The notes below the pieces were generated by a model. The model had not been told where the DNA came from and ran no database searches. It saw only the letters and a program-made list of their open reading frames with translations. DNA of 64,000 bases from NCBI GenBank assembly GCA_035528415.1, contig DATKYQ010000027.1, forward strand, positions 38,979 to 102,978. Direction: 5' to 3'. Below, one piece after another: positions 42,538 to 52,238 of this stretch. Both the position numbers and the translations under genes were made by a program. The DNA is from DATKYQ01 sp035528415. GTDB taxonomy: Bacteria > Myxococcota > B64-G9. Positions within the stretch are counted from its first letter, which is position 1. Every line of letters starts with the position of its first letter.

Positions 42538-44133
42538 TTAGGGGAGATACACCTCGACATCGTCCGGCAGAAGCGGAACGAAGCTTTTCAGGTTGGCGCC
42601 AAGCTTCGCGGCCGCGGCGGGATCGACTGCGAACAAAGACAGCGTGTCGTCACCACATACCTCGTTGATCGGGATTCTCAGGCGGCCTGCCAGGATCCAT
42701 TCAGGGGGCAGGCCACCTGTCGATCTGGTTGCGAACCACTTCTCGTAGACGATGGCGATGGTGACGGACTTTTTTAGGGCCAGGTTGGCGATGGCCTGGG
42801 TGTTGTAACGCCCTTTCATTTTCAACTCGCCCACTTCCCGGCTAGCCAGGCCCCACAGATCGAGGCACCGAATGTCGGTCATGAAGTTCGGCGCGCCTAT
42901 ATCATTCAGCGCTACCGTTTGTCCCTGGTAGTAGCGGCGCAGGAAACGAGCGGTTTGGATCTGTTGCTCATAGATGTTTTTCACAGACAGCGGCAGCAGG
43001 CGCTGGGCGGAGATTCCACGGATCGAGCCGAAAGCCGCGAAGGCCGCGGCCAGCGCCACCATGAGTCGCTTGAGGTTCACACTTGTCAGGCCGCTCGATC
43101 CGGGATCCGCAAGCGCGCAAGCCGTAAGGAACAAACCCAAGGCCACTAGATAGGCCTCGTATCTAAACAACCAGCCGGTCCTGGCGAATTGCAGGTGCAG
43201 CAACAGAGTGCCGACAGTGAGTATAATCATCAGTGTCAGCCGATCTTCGAAGAACAGGCCGCGACGTATACGAGCAAACACAATCAGTATAAGCAGTGCC
43301 AGAAGAGCCAGTAGATGGGGATTTTCAAACAACTGTCGCGCCCAGGTCAGGCTGAAGAGCAAGAACCCGGGCAGCGACGAAAAGATCGGCAAGTTGCCCT
43401 TGAGCAGGATCGAGTTCGGGAAGAAACCCCAGCCACGCGAAACCGCGAAAAGTCCGAGGAGACTGATGGGCAACAGGCCGACCACGGCCAGCATGAACGT
43501 CTGCGTCCACCTTTTTCGCATGGCGCAAAGACCCACGGCGACAAAAAGCATGAAAAGCCCCTCGTAGCGGGTCAATACCAGCAAGGCTCCGATTGCGGCC
43601 GGCACCCACCAGGCGCGCGATCCTGTTTCTTTTGCGGACAGTCGCGAGGCGACCAGGTAAACAAAACAGATCGCAAGAGAGGTGTGCAGCAGATGTTCGA
43701 GGCCGCTTGCGACCAGCACTACCACCGGTGTCAGAAACACGATCGCCGGCAAGATCGCAGCCAGCAACCAGGGGCCGGCTCCCGCCCTGCGCAGCAGAAG
43801 GTACAGCAGCACACACAGAAGCGAGGCCAGGATCGCGTTGATTACCAGCGGCGCCCAGACGCTTGTCCCGAAGACAAGAGACGCCGCCGACAACAAGGCC
43901 GTCCACAACGGTGACGATGATGAGAAGCTGAACTCGTACCTGGTCACGCCCCAGACTCCGTGCTGGGCGAAGTTTTTAGCCATGGCCATGTGGATGTAGG
44001 GATCGTCGAGAGGGTAGACCAGATGTCCACCGCTCGAGCCGAGGCAAATCGCAAGACAGATCGCAAGCCCCGCCCACAGCAGCAGCAGTGTAAGGACAAG
44101 CGGCCAGTTTCTGTTCAGAAAAGCTTTCGTCAT
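42538..44133 (-). CDS. Polytopic GT-C-like membrane glycosyltransferase
   Basis: A 531-residue protein with about 11 hydrophobic helices in the first 370 residues and a periplasmic C-terminal domain. The first periplasmic loop holds YPLDDPYIHMAMAKNFAQHG, the DD-type acidic motif of GT-C transferases, which use polyprenyl-phosphate sugars. Next comes YEFSFSSSSPLWT, also common in this group. The glycan acceptor is unknown. The gene is convergent with the giant lipoproteins and divergent from the next membrane protein, sharing a 62-bp promoter region with no obvious consensus boxes. Confidence 0.8.
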   Translation of the reverse strand: MTKAFLNRNWPLVLTLLLLWAGLAICLAICLGSSGGHLVYPLDDPYIHMAMAKNFAQHGVWGVTRYEFSFSSSSPLWTALLSAASLVFGTSVWAPLVINAILASLLCVLLYLLLRRAGAGPWLLAAILPAIVFLTPVVVLVASGLEHLLHTSLAICFVYLVASRLSAKETGSRAWWVPAAIGALLVLTRYEGLFMLFVAVGLCAMRKRWTQTFMLAVVGLLPISLLGLFAVSRGWGFFPNSILLKGNLPIFSSLPGFLLFSLTWARQLFENPHLLALLALLILIVFARIRRGLFFEDRLTLMIILTVGTLLLHLQFARTGWLFRYEAYLVALGLFLTACALADPGSSGLTSVNLKRLMVALAAAFAAFGSIRGISAQRLLPLSVKNIYEQQIQTARFLRRYYQGQTVALNDIGAPNFMTDIRCLDLWGLASREVGELKMKGRYNTQAIANLALKKSVTIAIVYEKWFATRSTGGLPPEWILAGRLRIPINEVCGDDTLSLFAVDPAAAAKLGANLKSFVPLLPDDVEVYLP

Positions 44134-44195
44134 CTGGACTCACACGTGATACGAAACCATCTGCGCCTCGCACATATAATAATGGTTTTATCCCG

Positions 44196-46715
44196 ATGAT
44201 CAATTCGCTTCAAACACCGCAGACGATCCCGGCGCGTTCGGTTTGGCGTTCGGCGGCGAGCTGCCTGATGTGGGTGGTCGCGGTATGGCTTATTGTCTGG
44301 GTATACGGCGCATTCATCCAGCCGCTTGTCGCGATTCCATACTGCCTGCCCTCGAGCGGAGCCCTCGGCAATCCCGCCGTCACCGGAACCAGCCCCGTCA
44401 CCGGTCTGCTGAGATCTCTCGGCCTGCTCGTTCTTCTGGTAGCCGCGGGCCTGGTCGCAAGCCGCGCCAATGTTGTGGCAGGTTGCCGGCGCTTCTTTGC
44501 CAGTCCGGCCAGAGTCTGCGTTTTGATTGTTGTGGCGAGCGTTCCTTTTTTCATGTTGGCGGGAGGGAACTCGAGCGCCGCGCAGTCCTGGAGTGCAAAA
44601 CCTGTCAACAGGCTGATAATGGCGGTTTTTGCATCTTTAACGGTTGTGGGCGGCTTCTTGCTTTCGGGGGCTGTCGCACGGGTAAGAAAATGGCTGCACG
44701 GGGAGCCGCCCGCTGCGATGGTTGCCTTGATCTTCACGGCTGCGCTGGTGCCGTTTATAAAGTGGCCATGGGCGCCGGCCGCGGTCGTGCTGGCGCTCTT
44801 GTTACTGGGATGCTTACCGGTTTTGTACAGGGCCTTCCGACGTCAGACTCTCGCAGAGCGAATAAAAAAGTTGGCCTGGTCGCTTGCGATTCCCGTGGCC
44901 GTGGTCGGCCTTTCGGGTATCAACATCCATGCCCGCATTGATCCGCATCACGAGGCCGAAGACATTCTGCCGGCATCCATGATGCAACAGGGCAAGCTGC
45001 CGTTTCTGGATTTCGAGATCTCCCATTCGCTGATCACGGACTGTTTGCCCAACTGGCTGGCGTTTTCGATCGCCGAGCCTTCGCTGCACACTGAAAGGCA
45101 AATGCTCGGCTTCGTCGCCGGCCCCCTGCGGGGTTTACTCGTCTGGCTGGTGCTGTCGGCACTGTTCGGCCGCGGCTTGGCGATAGTCTTATGGATCTTT
45201 GCCGCCCTGGGCGGCGCGACACAGGTGGTGGCAGCCAACGACGCCTTCAGGCTGGATCTGGCGCTGACAGTGGTTCTTTTTTTCTTGCGCTTTGATATCA
45301 GCGGCAAACGCGTCTACGCCTACCTGGCCGCGGCGGCGGCAGCCCTCGGCGCCGTGTTGTCCCCGGAGTTGGGAATACCGGTCGCGGCCGGGGCGCTTTT
45401 GGTGATGGCTTTGCAGACAGATCGCTCGTGGAGCAAGAAGGCCGTGCTGGTTTTCTTTACAACGCTTGCGGCGCTTTTTGGGATCTTGTTCGCCGCTGGA
45501 ATGTTAGCGGGGTTCATGCGCTGGGTGTCGGGCCTGCGGTCCATGGCGCTCGAACTGATCGCGCGCTGGCCCGCCCAGGACGTGCTGGAGCGACACCTCC
45601 TGGTTCACCTGGGAGTGTTGGCCTTCGCCATGGTGACACTGATCAGGGCCGGGCCGCGTTCGGACAGGGTGCGCCTGCTGGTGCTATTGCTTGTGGCTGG
45701 GGCGGGCGTCACTTTTTCTCTGTTTACCGACGAGCCGCTGCGGCTCGAACGGACGATCATAATCGATCTGTTGCTGCTGGGTTCGGCGTTGGTTGTCTGC
45801 CGGGCCGGGCGTTCTCCGGTGACGCTTGCGTTGCTTGCGCTTCTGGTCTTGACCGGGGCCGGGCTGAGTCGTCAGCCGGCCAATTGGCTGGCTGGCCGGG
45901 AGCCTCCCACCGGGTGGCAGGCGGCCGGTGAGATAGAACGCATCGGACCGATTAACATGCCGCCGGAAGATCTCGAGACCTGGCGCGAACTGGTAGCCTT
46001 CGGCAAGCAAGGAGCCTACTTCAACGCCTCGAACAGCCTGTTGGATCTGTTCGTGACCGCAAACCCGCTGCCGGTCGAATTCGTCCCCATGCACTTGGCC
46101 TACCGCCCGCGAGAGCAAGCCCGGGTGGTCGATAAGCTGGCCGAGTTGTCTCCGTCGAGAATCGTCTTCAGGACGATGCGGGATCCGGCCTTCTGGCAGA
46201 TTACGCCCTACACCTTGATCTTCAACAGGCTGGATGCCCACATCCTCCGCAACTACTCTTTTGCAAGAGAAATTGGTCCTTACCAGATAGTCGCCCGATC
46301 CGACCCGCGCCTGGGGCGCAGCTACAACAACCTGCTGGCCCCCGGCGCGCGCCGGCCGCTCGAATACGGCTTGGCTCCATTATTCCTTGGAAAGTTGCGG
46401 GGAGAGGGCCTTGCGCAATTGTGCGACGGCCTGCCGGAGCCGGTGTTCTTCGAGATAATTGCACACGGGGCGGGCAAGGCCACGCTGCTGATCGCACCCC
46501 GGATAAAAGGTGAAGGATCCATTCCGCTGAGCGTAGTTTTCAAGTTGGCCGGGGACGAAGCACGGCACACATATCGCCTGCCGCTATGGAACCTGTGCAC
46601 GCCGGGCGCCGCCGGCCTCGAAGACACCTTCAGCTTCGACGTCTCGACGGATACCGGGATCACGATAGAAAAGAGCGGCCTGAGCTCCTGTGCCGAGCTG
46701 CAAGAAAAGTTCTAA
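44196..46715 (+). CDS. Large polytopic membrane protein, unknown function
   Basis: An 839-residue protein with about 12-13 hydrophobic helices up to residue 560, then a soluble domain of about 280 residues. A loop with HARIDPHHEAEDILPASMM sits after the fifth or sixth helix, followed by LPFLDFEISHSLI; the acidic and His residues could be an active site of a GT-C-like enzyme. It is probably functionally tied to the divergent GT-C gene, but nothing in the sequence proves that. The ATG at 44196 lacks a clear ribosome-binding site. Confidence 0.72.
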   Translation: MINSLQTPQTIPARSVWRSAASCLMWVVAVWLIVWVYGAFIQPLVAIPYCLPSSGALGNPAVTGTSPVTGLLRSLGLLVLLVAAGLVASRANVVAGCRRFFASPARVCVLIVVASVPFFMLAGGNSSAAQSWSAKPVNRLIMAVFASLTVVGGFLLSGAVARVRKWLHGEPPAAMVALIFTAALVPFIKWPWAPAAVVLALLLLGCLPVLYRAFRRQTLAERIKKLAWSLAIPVAVVGLSGINIHARIDPHHEAEDILPASMMQQGKLPFLDFEISHSLITDCLPNWLAFSIAEPSLHTERQMLGFVAGPLRGLLVWLVLSALFGRGLAIVLWIFAALGGATQVVAANDAFRLDLALTVVLFFLRFDISGKRVYAYLAAAAAALGAVLSPELGIPVAAGALLVMALQTDRSWSKKAVLVFFTTLAALFGILFAAGMLAGFMRWVSGLRSMALELIARWPAQDVLERHLLVHLGVLAFAMVTLIRAGPRSDRVRLLVLLLVAGAGVTFSLFTDEPLRLERTIIIDLLLLGSALVVCRAGRSPVTLALLALLVLTGAGLSRQPANWLAGREPPTGWQAAGEIERIGPINMPPEDLETWRELVAFGKQGAYFNASNSLLDLFVTANPLPVEFVPMHLAYRPREQARVVDKLAELSPSRIVFRTMRDPAFWQITPYTLIFNRLDAHILRNYSFAREIGPYQIVARSDPRLGRSYNNLLAPGARRPLEYGLAPLFLGKLRGEGLAQLCDGLPEPVFFEIIAHGAGKATLLIAPRIKGEGSIPLSVVFKLAGDEARHTYRLPLWNLCTPGAAGLEDTFSFDVSTDTGITIEKSGLSSCAELQEKF

Positions 46716-46764
46716 CCCGACTGTGATACACTTGCAGACGACTGCAGACACGGGGCTTAGGCTG

Positions 46765-47529
46765 ATGCAAAAGTCGGAATCTAGGGAAGCCCGCGGAAGA
46801 GCCGGAGTGCCGGCGACACTGATCGTCATGGCTTGTATCTTGTCCGCGGGTTGTCCATCCGGGTCGATGTGCAAGGCGGCCGAGCCGCCCGACGAGGCCG
46901 CCCAGGCCAGGCGCCGGGAAGCCTTGCTGAAAAATCTGGACAAGGAGATCACCGACAAGAGGGTGCTCGCCGCCATGGCCGCCGTTCCGCGGCATCGCTT
47001 CATCCCCGCTGACTATTTGAACCAGGCCTACCGGAACCATCCGTTGCCGATAGGCCAGGAGCAGACGATTTCCCAGCCGTACATCGTGGCCTACATGACC
47101 CAGGCTTTGAAACTTTCAGGCAATGAGAAAATTCTGGAAGTAGGGACCGGCTCGGGTTACCAGGCCGCGGTGGCGGCCCGCTTAGCCGCCGTGGTTTATT
47201 CGATCGAGATACTACCAGAACTCTCGGCCCGGGCCGGTCGAGTGCTTGCCGATCTTGGAATCAAGAATGTCCGCCTCAAGGTCGGCGACGGCTTCGACGG
47301 CTGGGCGGAACATGCGCCCTACGACGGAATAATCGTGACGGCCGCGCCCGAGCGCGTCCCGGCAGCGTTGGTTTCCCAGTTGAAAGAAGGAGGGCGATTA
47401 GTGATCCCGCTGGGCGCCGACTGGAACCAGAAGCTCAAGACATACATCAAGCGCCATGGCAGGCTGGTAGAAATCGACAGCCTTCCGGTTCGCTTCGTTC
47501 CCATGACCGGCAAGGCCATGCGACCATAG
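46765..47529 (+). CDS. pcm: Protein-L-isoaspartate O-methyltransferase, lipoprotein form
   Basis: A 254-residue protein. Residues about 60-254 are a PCMT domain: PRHRFIP, LPIGQEQTISQPYIVAYM, and the SAM site LEVGTGSGYQAAV, then VGDGFDGW and IIVTAAPERVP. The enzyme methylates isoaspartyl residues so they can be repaired. The N terminus carries a lipoprotein signal (h-region VPATLIVMACIL, then LSAGC), so this form would face the periplasm, where SAM is normally absent; this is odd. Start ATG 46765 includes the signal. The gene follows the membrane protein gene by 49 bp. Confidence 0.87.
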   Translation: MQKSESREARGRAGVPATLIVMACILSAGCPSGSMCKAAEPPDEAAQARRREALLKNLDKEITDKRVLAAMAAVPRHRFIPADYLNQAYRNHPLPIGQEQTISQPYIVAYMTQALKLSGNEKILEVGTGSGYQAAVAARLAAVVYSIEILPELSARAGRVLADLGIKNVRLKVGDGFDGWAEHAPYDGIIVTAAPERVPAALVSQLKEGGRLVIPLGADWNQKLKTYIKRHGRLVEIDSLPVRFVPMTGKAMRP

Positions 47530-47555
47530 GCTCATGATGCCGGCCTCGGCTGCTT

Positions 47556-49349
47556 TCAGAACGCCTGCCGGTAGCTGATGGTTACCCAGTCGATTACGTT
47601 GTCGTTGAAATCCTTGCCTAGCGGGATACCGAAATCCAGCCTCACGGCTTGGCGATCGAACTGCGGAAACAGGCCGCGGATGCCCAGGCCCAGGCTCTGG
47701 TGGTAACTGAAGTCATCGGCCTGCTTATAGCCATAGGCATCGCCGCCGTCGTAGAAAATCACGAAGCCCCAGTGCAGAGTCCAGAGTACTATCGGTACCG
47801 AACGGAACTCGACATTGACGTTCAACAAACGATCGCCCGATCTGAAGCCCGAAGTAAAACCCCTGAGTGTGTTGTCGCCGCCGAGAGACAAGAGCGTGTT
47901 TTGCGCGCTGTACTGGCTGTAGACGTAGTCGAACCTGGTAAGCAGCCTGCCCAGACCGAGGATGATCGGGGAGACGTTCTCGATGTAGAACTCGGCCCGG
48001 CGATCGACCCAGTCGGTGCCCGTGGCCAGTGCGTCGGCGTCCAGGTGACCCGGCCAGTAACGGGCCGCTAGATTTGCGCTCAACGCCAGAATGTCTTGCC
48101 CGCCCAGTAAGAACCGGTAGCCCAGCAATAGGCTCAAGCCCACAGATTGTTGCGCGAAGCCGAAGGCCGGGTTGGCCCAGCTTGCCTCGGCCGTAAGTTG
48201 CGGGCCGAGGCGAAAATCCTCGGTCAGCCCGTATGTCTGTATGTTCGCCAGGCGCGCGTAGCTGGCCTCGAAAAAAACCAGCCTGGCCATTATTTCGCCG
48301 GCCCGGTCGTCGTGTGGCAGGACATCTTCGACAAACGCCTCGCGAACCTCGGTCGGCACTTCGGGAAAGTCTTCGGGCAGGCTGTTGGTTCTCGATCTCA
48401 GCTTGTAGCCGAATTCGAGATTGGTCTTGTAGTGCTTTCCGAACGAGCGCACGACAAGCGCCTCGGCCGCGAAGGTGTTGTAGTTCCACTTCCAATCCAG
48501 GCAATGCTCGATGCCGTTCAATAAATAACATTGTTGCAGCGGCCGGGCGCCACGGTAGAGCCGCAATATTCCAAGATCGAAGCTTGCGCCTATCGAGAAA
48601 CCCCACTTCGACTCGAGTGAGAACAGCGGCAGGCCGAAAAACAGGCTGCCGAAGCCCCCCTCTGTCGAGTTGTCTATATGATTGATGCGCAGGTTGAGAC
48701 TCTCCCCGGCCGTCAGGCGGGTGCCGAATAGGCGCGGGACGTTGTAGATTTCTCCCAATGAGTAGGTGTCGCGATCGATGAAGGTGTAGAGACTGAGTTG
48801 CTGGTTGTAGCCGAGGAAATTCTGTTCGGTCGGCATCAGCGACAGGTAGTTGAACACACCGCCGCCGATGCTGAACTTGGAGTTGAGCCGCAGGCTCCAG
48901 ATGTCCTTGGTGATGACCACGACGATGACCCTGCCGGGTTCGGTCCCGCGGGCGCAGACGATGCGCACGGTCGAGAAGAGCATCGGCAACAGGCGCAGGT
49001 TGCGGGCGCTCTCGCGGATCAAGGCCTCGCTGTAAGGCCCTCCTTCTTTGAAAAGCAGTTCCTGGCGGACGATGTGCTCGCGGGTGGTGACGTGAAAGAT
49101 GTTCAGAAAATCGGGCCAGGGATCGCTTGGCTCGATTACCGGTTGGCGCACGATGTGCACACGCTCGATGATTTTGCCCTGCGGGTGCTCGTCGAGTTCC
49201 AGCTCTAGTGCCGAAAGCGAGCGGGCGATCAGATCGCGTTCATAGGCTTCACGATCGAGGATGTTTCTTGCGGCAGGACAGGGAGAACAGAGAAGGGCCA
49301 CTACGATAAACGCAAGCGATATGCCGCTTGCGCCGGCAATGCCCCGCAA
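47556..49349 (-). CDS. Omp85-superfamily outer membrane protein with POTRA-like N terminus
   Basis: A 597-residue protein with a signal peptide (SLAFIVVALLCSPCPA). Residues about 45-180 hold one or two POTRA-like units (IERVHIVRQPVIEP; the VIVVVITKDIWSLRL strand pair). A barrel of alternating strands follows and ends in SYRQAF with a terminal Phe, as BamA-recognised proteins require. Near the end, FGIPLGKDF and the RLDFGIPL strands fit a D15/Omp85 barrel. Its job may be outer membrane protein or lipid export; it is short for BamA itself. The start is a TTG, with GGTGG ten bases upstream, so it is uncertain. Confidence 0.78.
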   Translation of the reverse strand: MRGIAGASGISLAFIVVALLCSPCPAARNILDREAYERDLIARSLSALELELDEHPQGKIIERVHIVRQPVIEPSDPWPDFLNIFHVTTREHIVRQELLFKEGGPYSEALIRESARNLRLLPMLFSTVRIVCARGTEPGRVIVVVITKDIWSLRLNSKFSIGGGVFNYLSLMPTEQNFLGYNQQLSLYTFIDRDTYSLGEIYNVPRLFGTRLTAGESLNLRINHIDNSTEGGFGSLFFGLPLFSLESKWGFSIGASFDLGILRLYRGARPLQQCYLLNGIEHCLDWKWNYNTFAAEALVVRSFGKHYKTNLEFGYKLRSRTNSLPEDFPEVPTEVREAFVEDVLPHDDRAGEIMARLVFFEASYARLANIQTYGLTEDFRLGPQLTAEASWANPAFGFAQQSVGLSLLLGYRFLLGGQDILALSANLAARYWPGHLDADALATGTDWVDRRAEFYIENVSPIILGLGRLLTRFDYVYSQYSAQNTLLSLGGDNTLRGFTSGFRSGDRLLNVNVEFRSVPIVLWTLHWGFVIFYDGGDAYGYKQADDFSYHQSLGLGIRGLFPQFDRQAVRLDFGIPLGKDFNDNVIDWVTISYRQAF

Positions 49350-49372
49350 ACGAATTGTGCCACCAAGCGGGG

Positions 49373-49783
49373 CTAGCGCCCGGGGCGGAGGGTGGACTGC
49401 TCGCGCTGCAGTCGTTCAAGCTCTTCCTTGTGAGTGACGCTGTAACGGGCCCACGGGCGCGCCTTCAGGCGGGCATAACCGATGGGCTCCATGGTCCCCT
49501 CGCACAGGCCGAACTCCTTTATCTCGAACTTCTTCAGCGCCCGCTCGACTTCACGAAGCAGCTTGACCTCCTTGTCCAGGATGCGCAATTGCACGTCCTG
49601 GTGCTGCCCGGTGGAAGCCTGTTCCAGTTCCTCGATGATCTCGCTTGGGTCCACCCCGGCATCGCGATCGAGCCGGTTCGCGATCGACAGCCTGAGTTCA
49701 CGGCGTTTGTCCGTCAACACCTTATTCATTTCCTTGACCTGACTTGCCGTCAGACCGTTGATGGTACCTTTTCGTGCTGCCAT
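49373..49783 (-). CDS. DksA/TraR-family protein without zinc-binding cysteines
   Basis: A 136-residue protein with the DksA layout: a coiled coil (about 15-95, with QVKEMNKVLTDKRREL and ELEQAS) and a C-terminal finger, LCEGTMEPIGYARLKARPWARYSVTH. In DksA the finger has four Cys; here only the first remains and the others are Thr, Ser and His. Such zinc-free forms, as in DksA2 of Pseudomonas, can still bind RNA polymerase and work when zinc is scarce. It probably tunes transcription with ppGpp. ATG 49783 has AGGAG upstream; the frame extends further, but this start fits. Confidence 0.85.
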   Translation of the reverse strand: MAARKGTINGLTASQVKEMNKVLTDKRRELRLSIANRLDRDAGVDPSEIIEELEQASTGQHQDVQLRILDKEVKLLREVERALKKFEIKEFGLCEGTMEPIGYARLKARPWARYSVTHKEELERLQREQSTLRPGR

Positions 49784-49985
49784 ACAAGCTCTCCTTTGTC
49801 GCCGGGATACTCTCCCCAAAATTCTTAGAACCTGGAATCATAATCGAACTTCCGCGCATCGCAAAGCACTTTTTTCAACTCAGCGAACCGGGATCAGCAG
49901 GTCGTTCTTGCCCGTGTTCCGGCCGGCCGGGGCAATTCGAATTTTAACTCGCCATAGGCTCTTGATCTATCGGCCGATTGCTGAA

Positions 49986-50033
49986 CCACAATATTTTGTG
50001 TTGACAAGCAATTCCACCCCCAATATATTGTGG
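49986..50033 (+). promoter_or_regulatory. Pair of NrdR boxes
   Basis: CCACAATATTTTGTGT at 49986-50001 matches the NrdR consensus ACACWATATATWGTGT at 14 of 16 positions, and CCCCAATATATTGTGG at 50018-50033 at 13 of 16. The starts are 32 bp apart, about three helix turns, as in known nrd promoters. NrdR represses ribonucleotide reductase genes when dATP or ATP is bound, so nrdDG should be under its control; no nrdR gene is in the window. Confidence 0.85.
50001..50029 (+). promoter_or_regulatory. Sigma70-type promoter of nrdDG overlapped by NrdR boxes
   Basis: TTGACA at 50001-50006 and TATATT at 50024-50029 are 17 bp apart. The -10 element lies inside the second NrdR box and the -35 touches the first, so repressor binding would block RNA polymerase. 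The start of transcription would be near 50036, giving a leader of about 70 bases before ATG 50109. Confidence 0.75.
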
Positions 50034-50108
50034 CATCCTTGATTGTGAAACATCAGATGTTTCCGAGCGCTAGGGCCTGTTTTCTAGAAGTTTTCGAGGA
50101 GTCGCATC

Positions 50109-52238
50109 ATGCAAGTCAGTACCGAGATCCATACTTCTCCCATAAACCGGCCGGTGTCCAGGAGTCCCGAAGCCGTCGTCAACCGTGATGGCGCGCGGGT
50201 TGCCTTCGACGCCGAGCGCATACAGGCGGCGATTGAAAAGGCCGGCACGGCGACCGGCGAGTTCGACGGGCAAGAAGCTTCATTGCTGACAGCCCAGGTG
50301 GCTAAGGTTCTTTGCTACCGGCACTCGGATGGACCGCCGCAGATCGAGAACATCCAGGACATCGTCGAGCAGGTGCTGATCTCATCGAACCACTTGGCCA
50401 CCGCTCGGGCCTATATCGCCTATCGCGACCAGCACGCGCGCCTCAGGGATCAGCAGCGTACCCTGGTGGACGTGCGCCAGACCATAGACGAGTACCTAGA
50501 TCACCAGGACTGGCGCATCAACGCCAACGCCAACCAGGGCTACTCGCTGGGCGGACTGATCATGAACATCTCGGGCAAGATGATTGCCAATTATTGGCTC
50601 GGCCACGTTTACCCGCCGGAGGTCGGCCGGGCGCACAGGGAAGGCGATTTTCACATTCACGATCTCGACATGCTCTCCGGTTACTGCGCCGGCTGGTCGC
50701 TGCGCACCCTCCTGCAGGAGGGGTTCAACGGCGTGCCCAATAAGGTAGAGGCCGGCCCGCCGCGGCACCTCTCCAGCGCCGTCGGGCAGATGGTCAACTT
50801 CCTGGGCACGTTGCAAAATGAGTGGGCCGGTGCCCAGGCCTTCAGTTCGTTCGACACTTACCTGGCGCCCTTCGTGCGCAAGGACTCCCTCTCGTATGAT
50901 CAGGTCAGGCAGAACGTCCAGGAGTTCATCTACAACCTCAACGTGCCCTCCCGCTGGGGAACCCAGACCCCCTTCACCAACGTGACCTTCGACTGGGTGT
51001 GCCCCGACGATCTTCGCGACCAGCAGCCGCTCATCGGTGGCCGGGAGATGCCGTTTCGCTACGGAGATCTGCAGGCCGAGATGGATCTGATCAACCGCGC
51101 TTATATCGACGTCATGGGCGCGGGCGACGCGCGCGGCAGGGTATTCACTTTTCCCATCCCGACATACAACATCACGCCGGACTTTGACTGGGATCATCCC
51201 AACTGCCAGCCGTTGTTCGAGCTGACCGCCAAGTACGGTTTGCCCTATTTTCAGAACTTCCTAAATTCGGATCTGAAGCCGAACATGGTGCGCTCGATGT
51301 GCTGCCGCCTGCAGCTCGACCTGCGCGAGCTTCTGAAAAGAGGCAACGGGCTTTTCGGCTCGGCCGAGCAGACCGGCTCGATCGGCGTGGTCACAATCAA
51401 CTGCGCCCGGCTGGGCTACCTCTACTCAGGTGATCGCCTCGGGTTGATCGAGCAGCTCGATCGCCTGCTGAACCTTGCCCGGACCAGCCTGGAGATCAAG
51501 CGCAAGATCGTCCAGCGCCAGATCGACGCGGGCCTGTTGCCCTATACGAAACGCTACCTGGGCACGCTGCGCAATCACTTTTCAACCATCGGGGTCAACG
51601 GGCTCAACGAATGCGTGCGCAACTTCTCGTCCGACCTTTACGACCTTTCCAATGCCGAAGGGCAGCGTTTCGTAGCCGAGATTCTCGATCACATCCGCGA
51701 GCGACTGGTCGCTTTCCAGGAAGAGACCGGTAACATGTACAATCTCGAGGCCAGCCCGGCCGAGGGCGCAACCCACCGCCTGGCCCGCGAGGACCGCAAG
51801 CGCTACAATGGAATATATCAGGCCGGGACGGAAGAGGCCTGCTACTACACCAACTCCTCACAACTTCCGGCCGGCGCGACCGACGATCCCTTTGAAGCGC
51901 TCGGGCTGCAGGAAGAGCTGCAGCGCAAGTACACCGGAGGCACGGTTTTTCATCTTTACCTGGGCGAGAGGATCCATAGCGCCGCTGCCTGCAAGAAGCT
52001 GGTGCAAAGGGTGCTTGAGCGTTTCCGCATTCCCTACCTGACAATCACGCCGACATTCTCGGTTTGCCCGTCCCACGGTTACCTGGCGGGCGAACAGCCG
52101 GTTTGCCCGACCTGCGGCGCCGACTGCGAGGTGTGGACGCGGGTGATGGGCTACCACCGGCCAGTCTCGGGATTTAACCGCGGCAAGCGGGCCGAGTACA
52201 ACGAGCGCAAGTACTTCGACGTCGGAGGCGACCGGTGA
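50109..52238 (+). CDS. nrdD: Anaerobic ribonucleoside-triphosphate reductase (class III)
   Basis: A 709-residue NrdD, which reduces ribonucleotides to deoxyribonucleotides without oxygen using a glycyl radical. An ATP-cone domain is at about 17-105. The barrel follows, with NFSSDLYD and RYLGTLRNHFSTIGVNGL. Near the end is the zinc site (VCPSHGYLAG, VCPTCGADC) and the radical Gly in RVMGY. It needs activation by NrdG, encoded directly downstream with a 4-bp overlap. The gene is controlled by the NrdR-box promoter upstream. The presence of class III with no class I or II gene in this window points to anaerobic growth. Confidence 0.95.
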   Translation: MQVSTEIHTSPINRPVSRSPEAVVNRDGARVAFDAERIQAAIEKAGTATGEFDGQEASLLTAQVAKVLCYRHSDGPPQIENIQDIVEQVLISSNHLATARAYIAYRDQHARLRDQQRTLVDVRQTIDEYLDHQDWRINANANQGYSLGGLIMNISGKMIANYWLGHVYPPEVGRAHREGDFHIHDLDMLSGYCAGWSLRTLLQEGFNGVPNKVEAGPPRHLSSAVGQMVNFLGTLQNEWAGAQAFSSFDTYLAPFVRKDSLSYDQVRQNVQEFIYNLNVPSRWGTQTPFTNVTFDWVCPDDLRDQQPLIGGREMPFRYGDLQAEMDLINRAYIDVMGAGDARGRVFTFPIPTYNITPDFDWDHPNCQPLFELTAKYGLPYFQNFLNSDLKPNMVRSMCCRLQLDLRELLKRGNGLFGSAEQTGSIGVVTINCARLGYLYSGDRLGLIEQLDRLLNLARTSLEIKRKIVQRQIDAGLLPYTKRYLGTLRNHFSTIGVNGLNECVRNFSSDLYDLSNAEGQRFVAEILDHIRERLVAFQEETGNMYNLEASPAEGATHRLAREDRKRYNGIYQAGTEEACYYTNSSQLPAGATDDPFEALGLQEELQRKYTGGTVFHLYLGERIHSAAACKKLVQRVLERFRIPYLTITPTFSVCPSHGYLAGEQPVCPTCGADCEVWTRVMGYHRPVSGFNRGKRAEYNERKYFDVGGDR

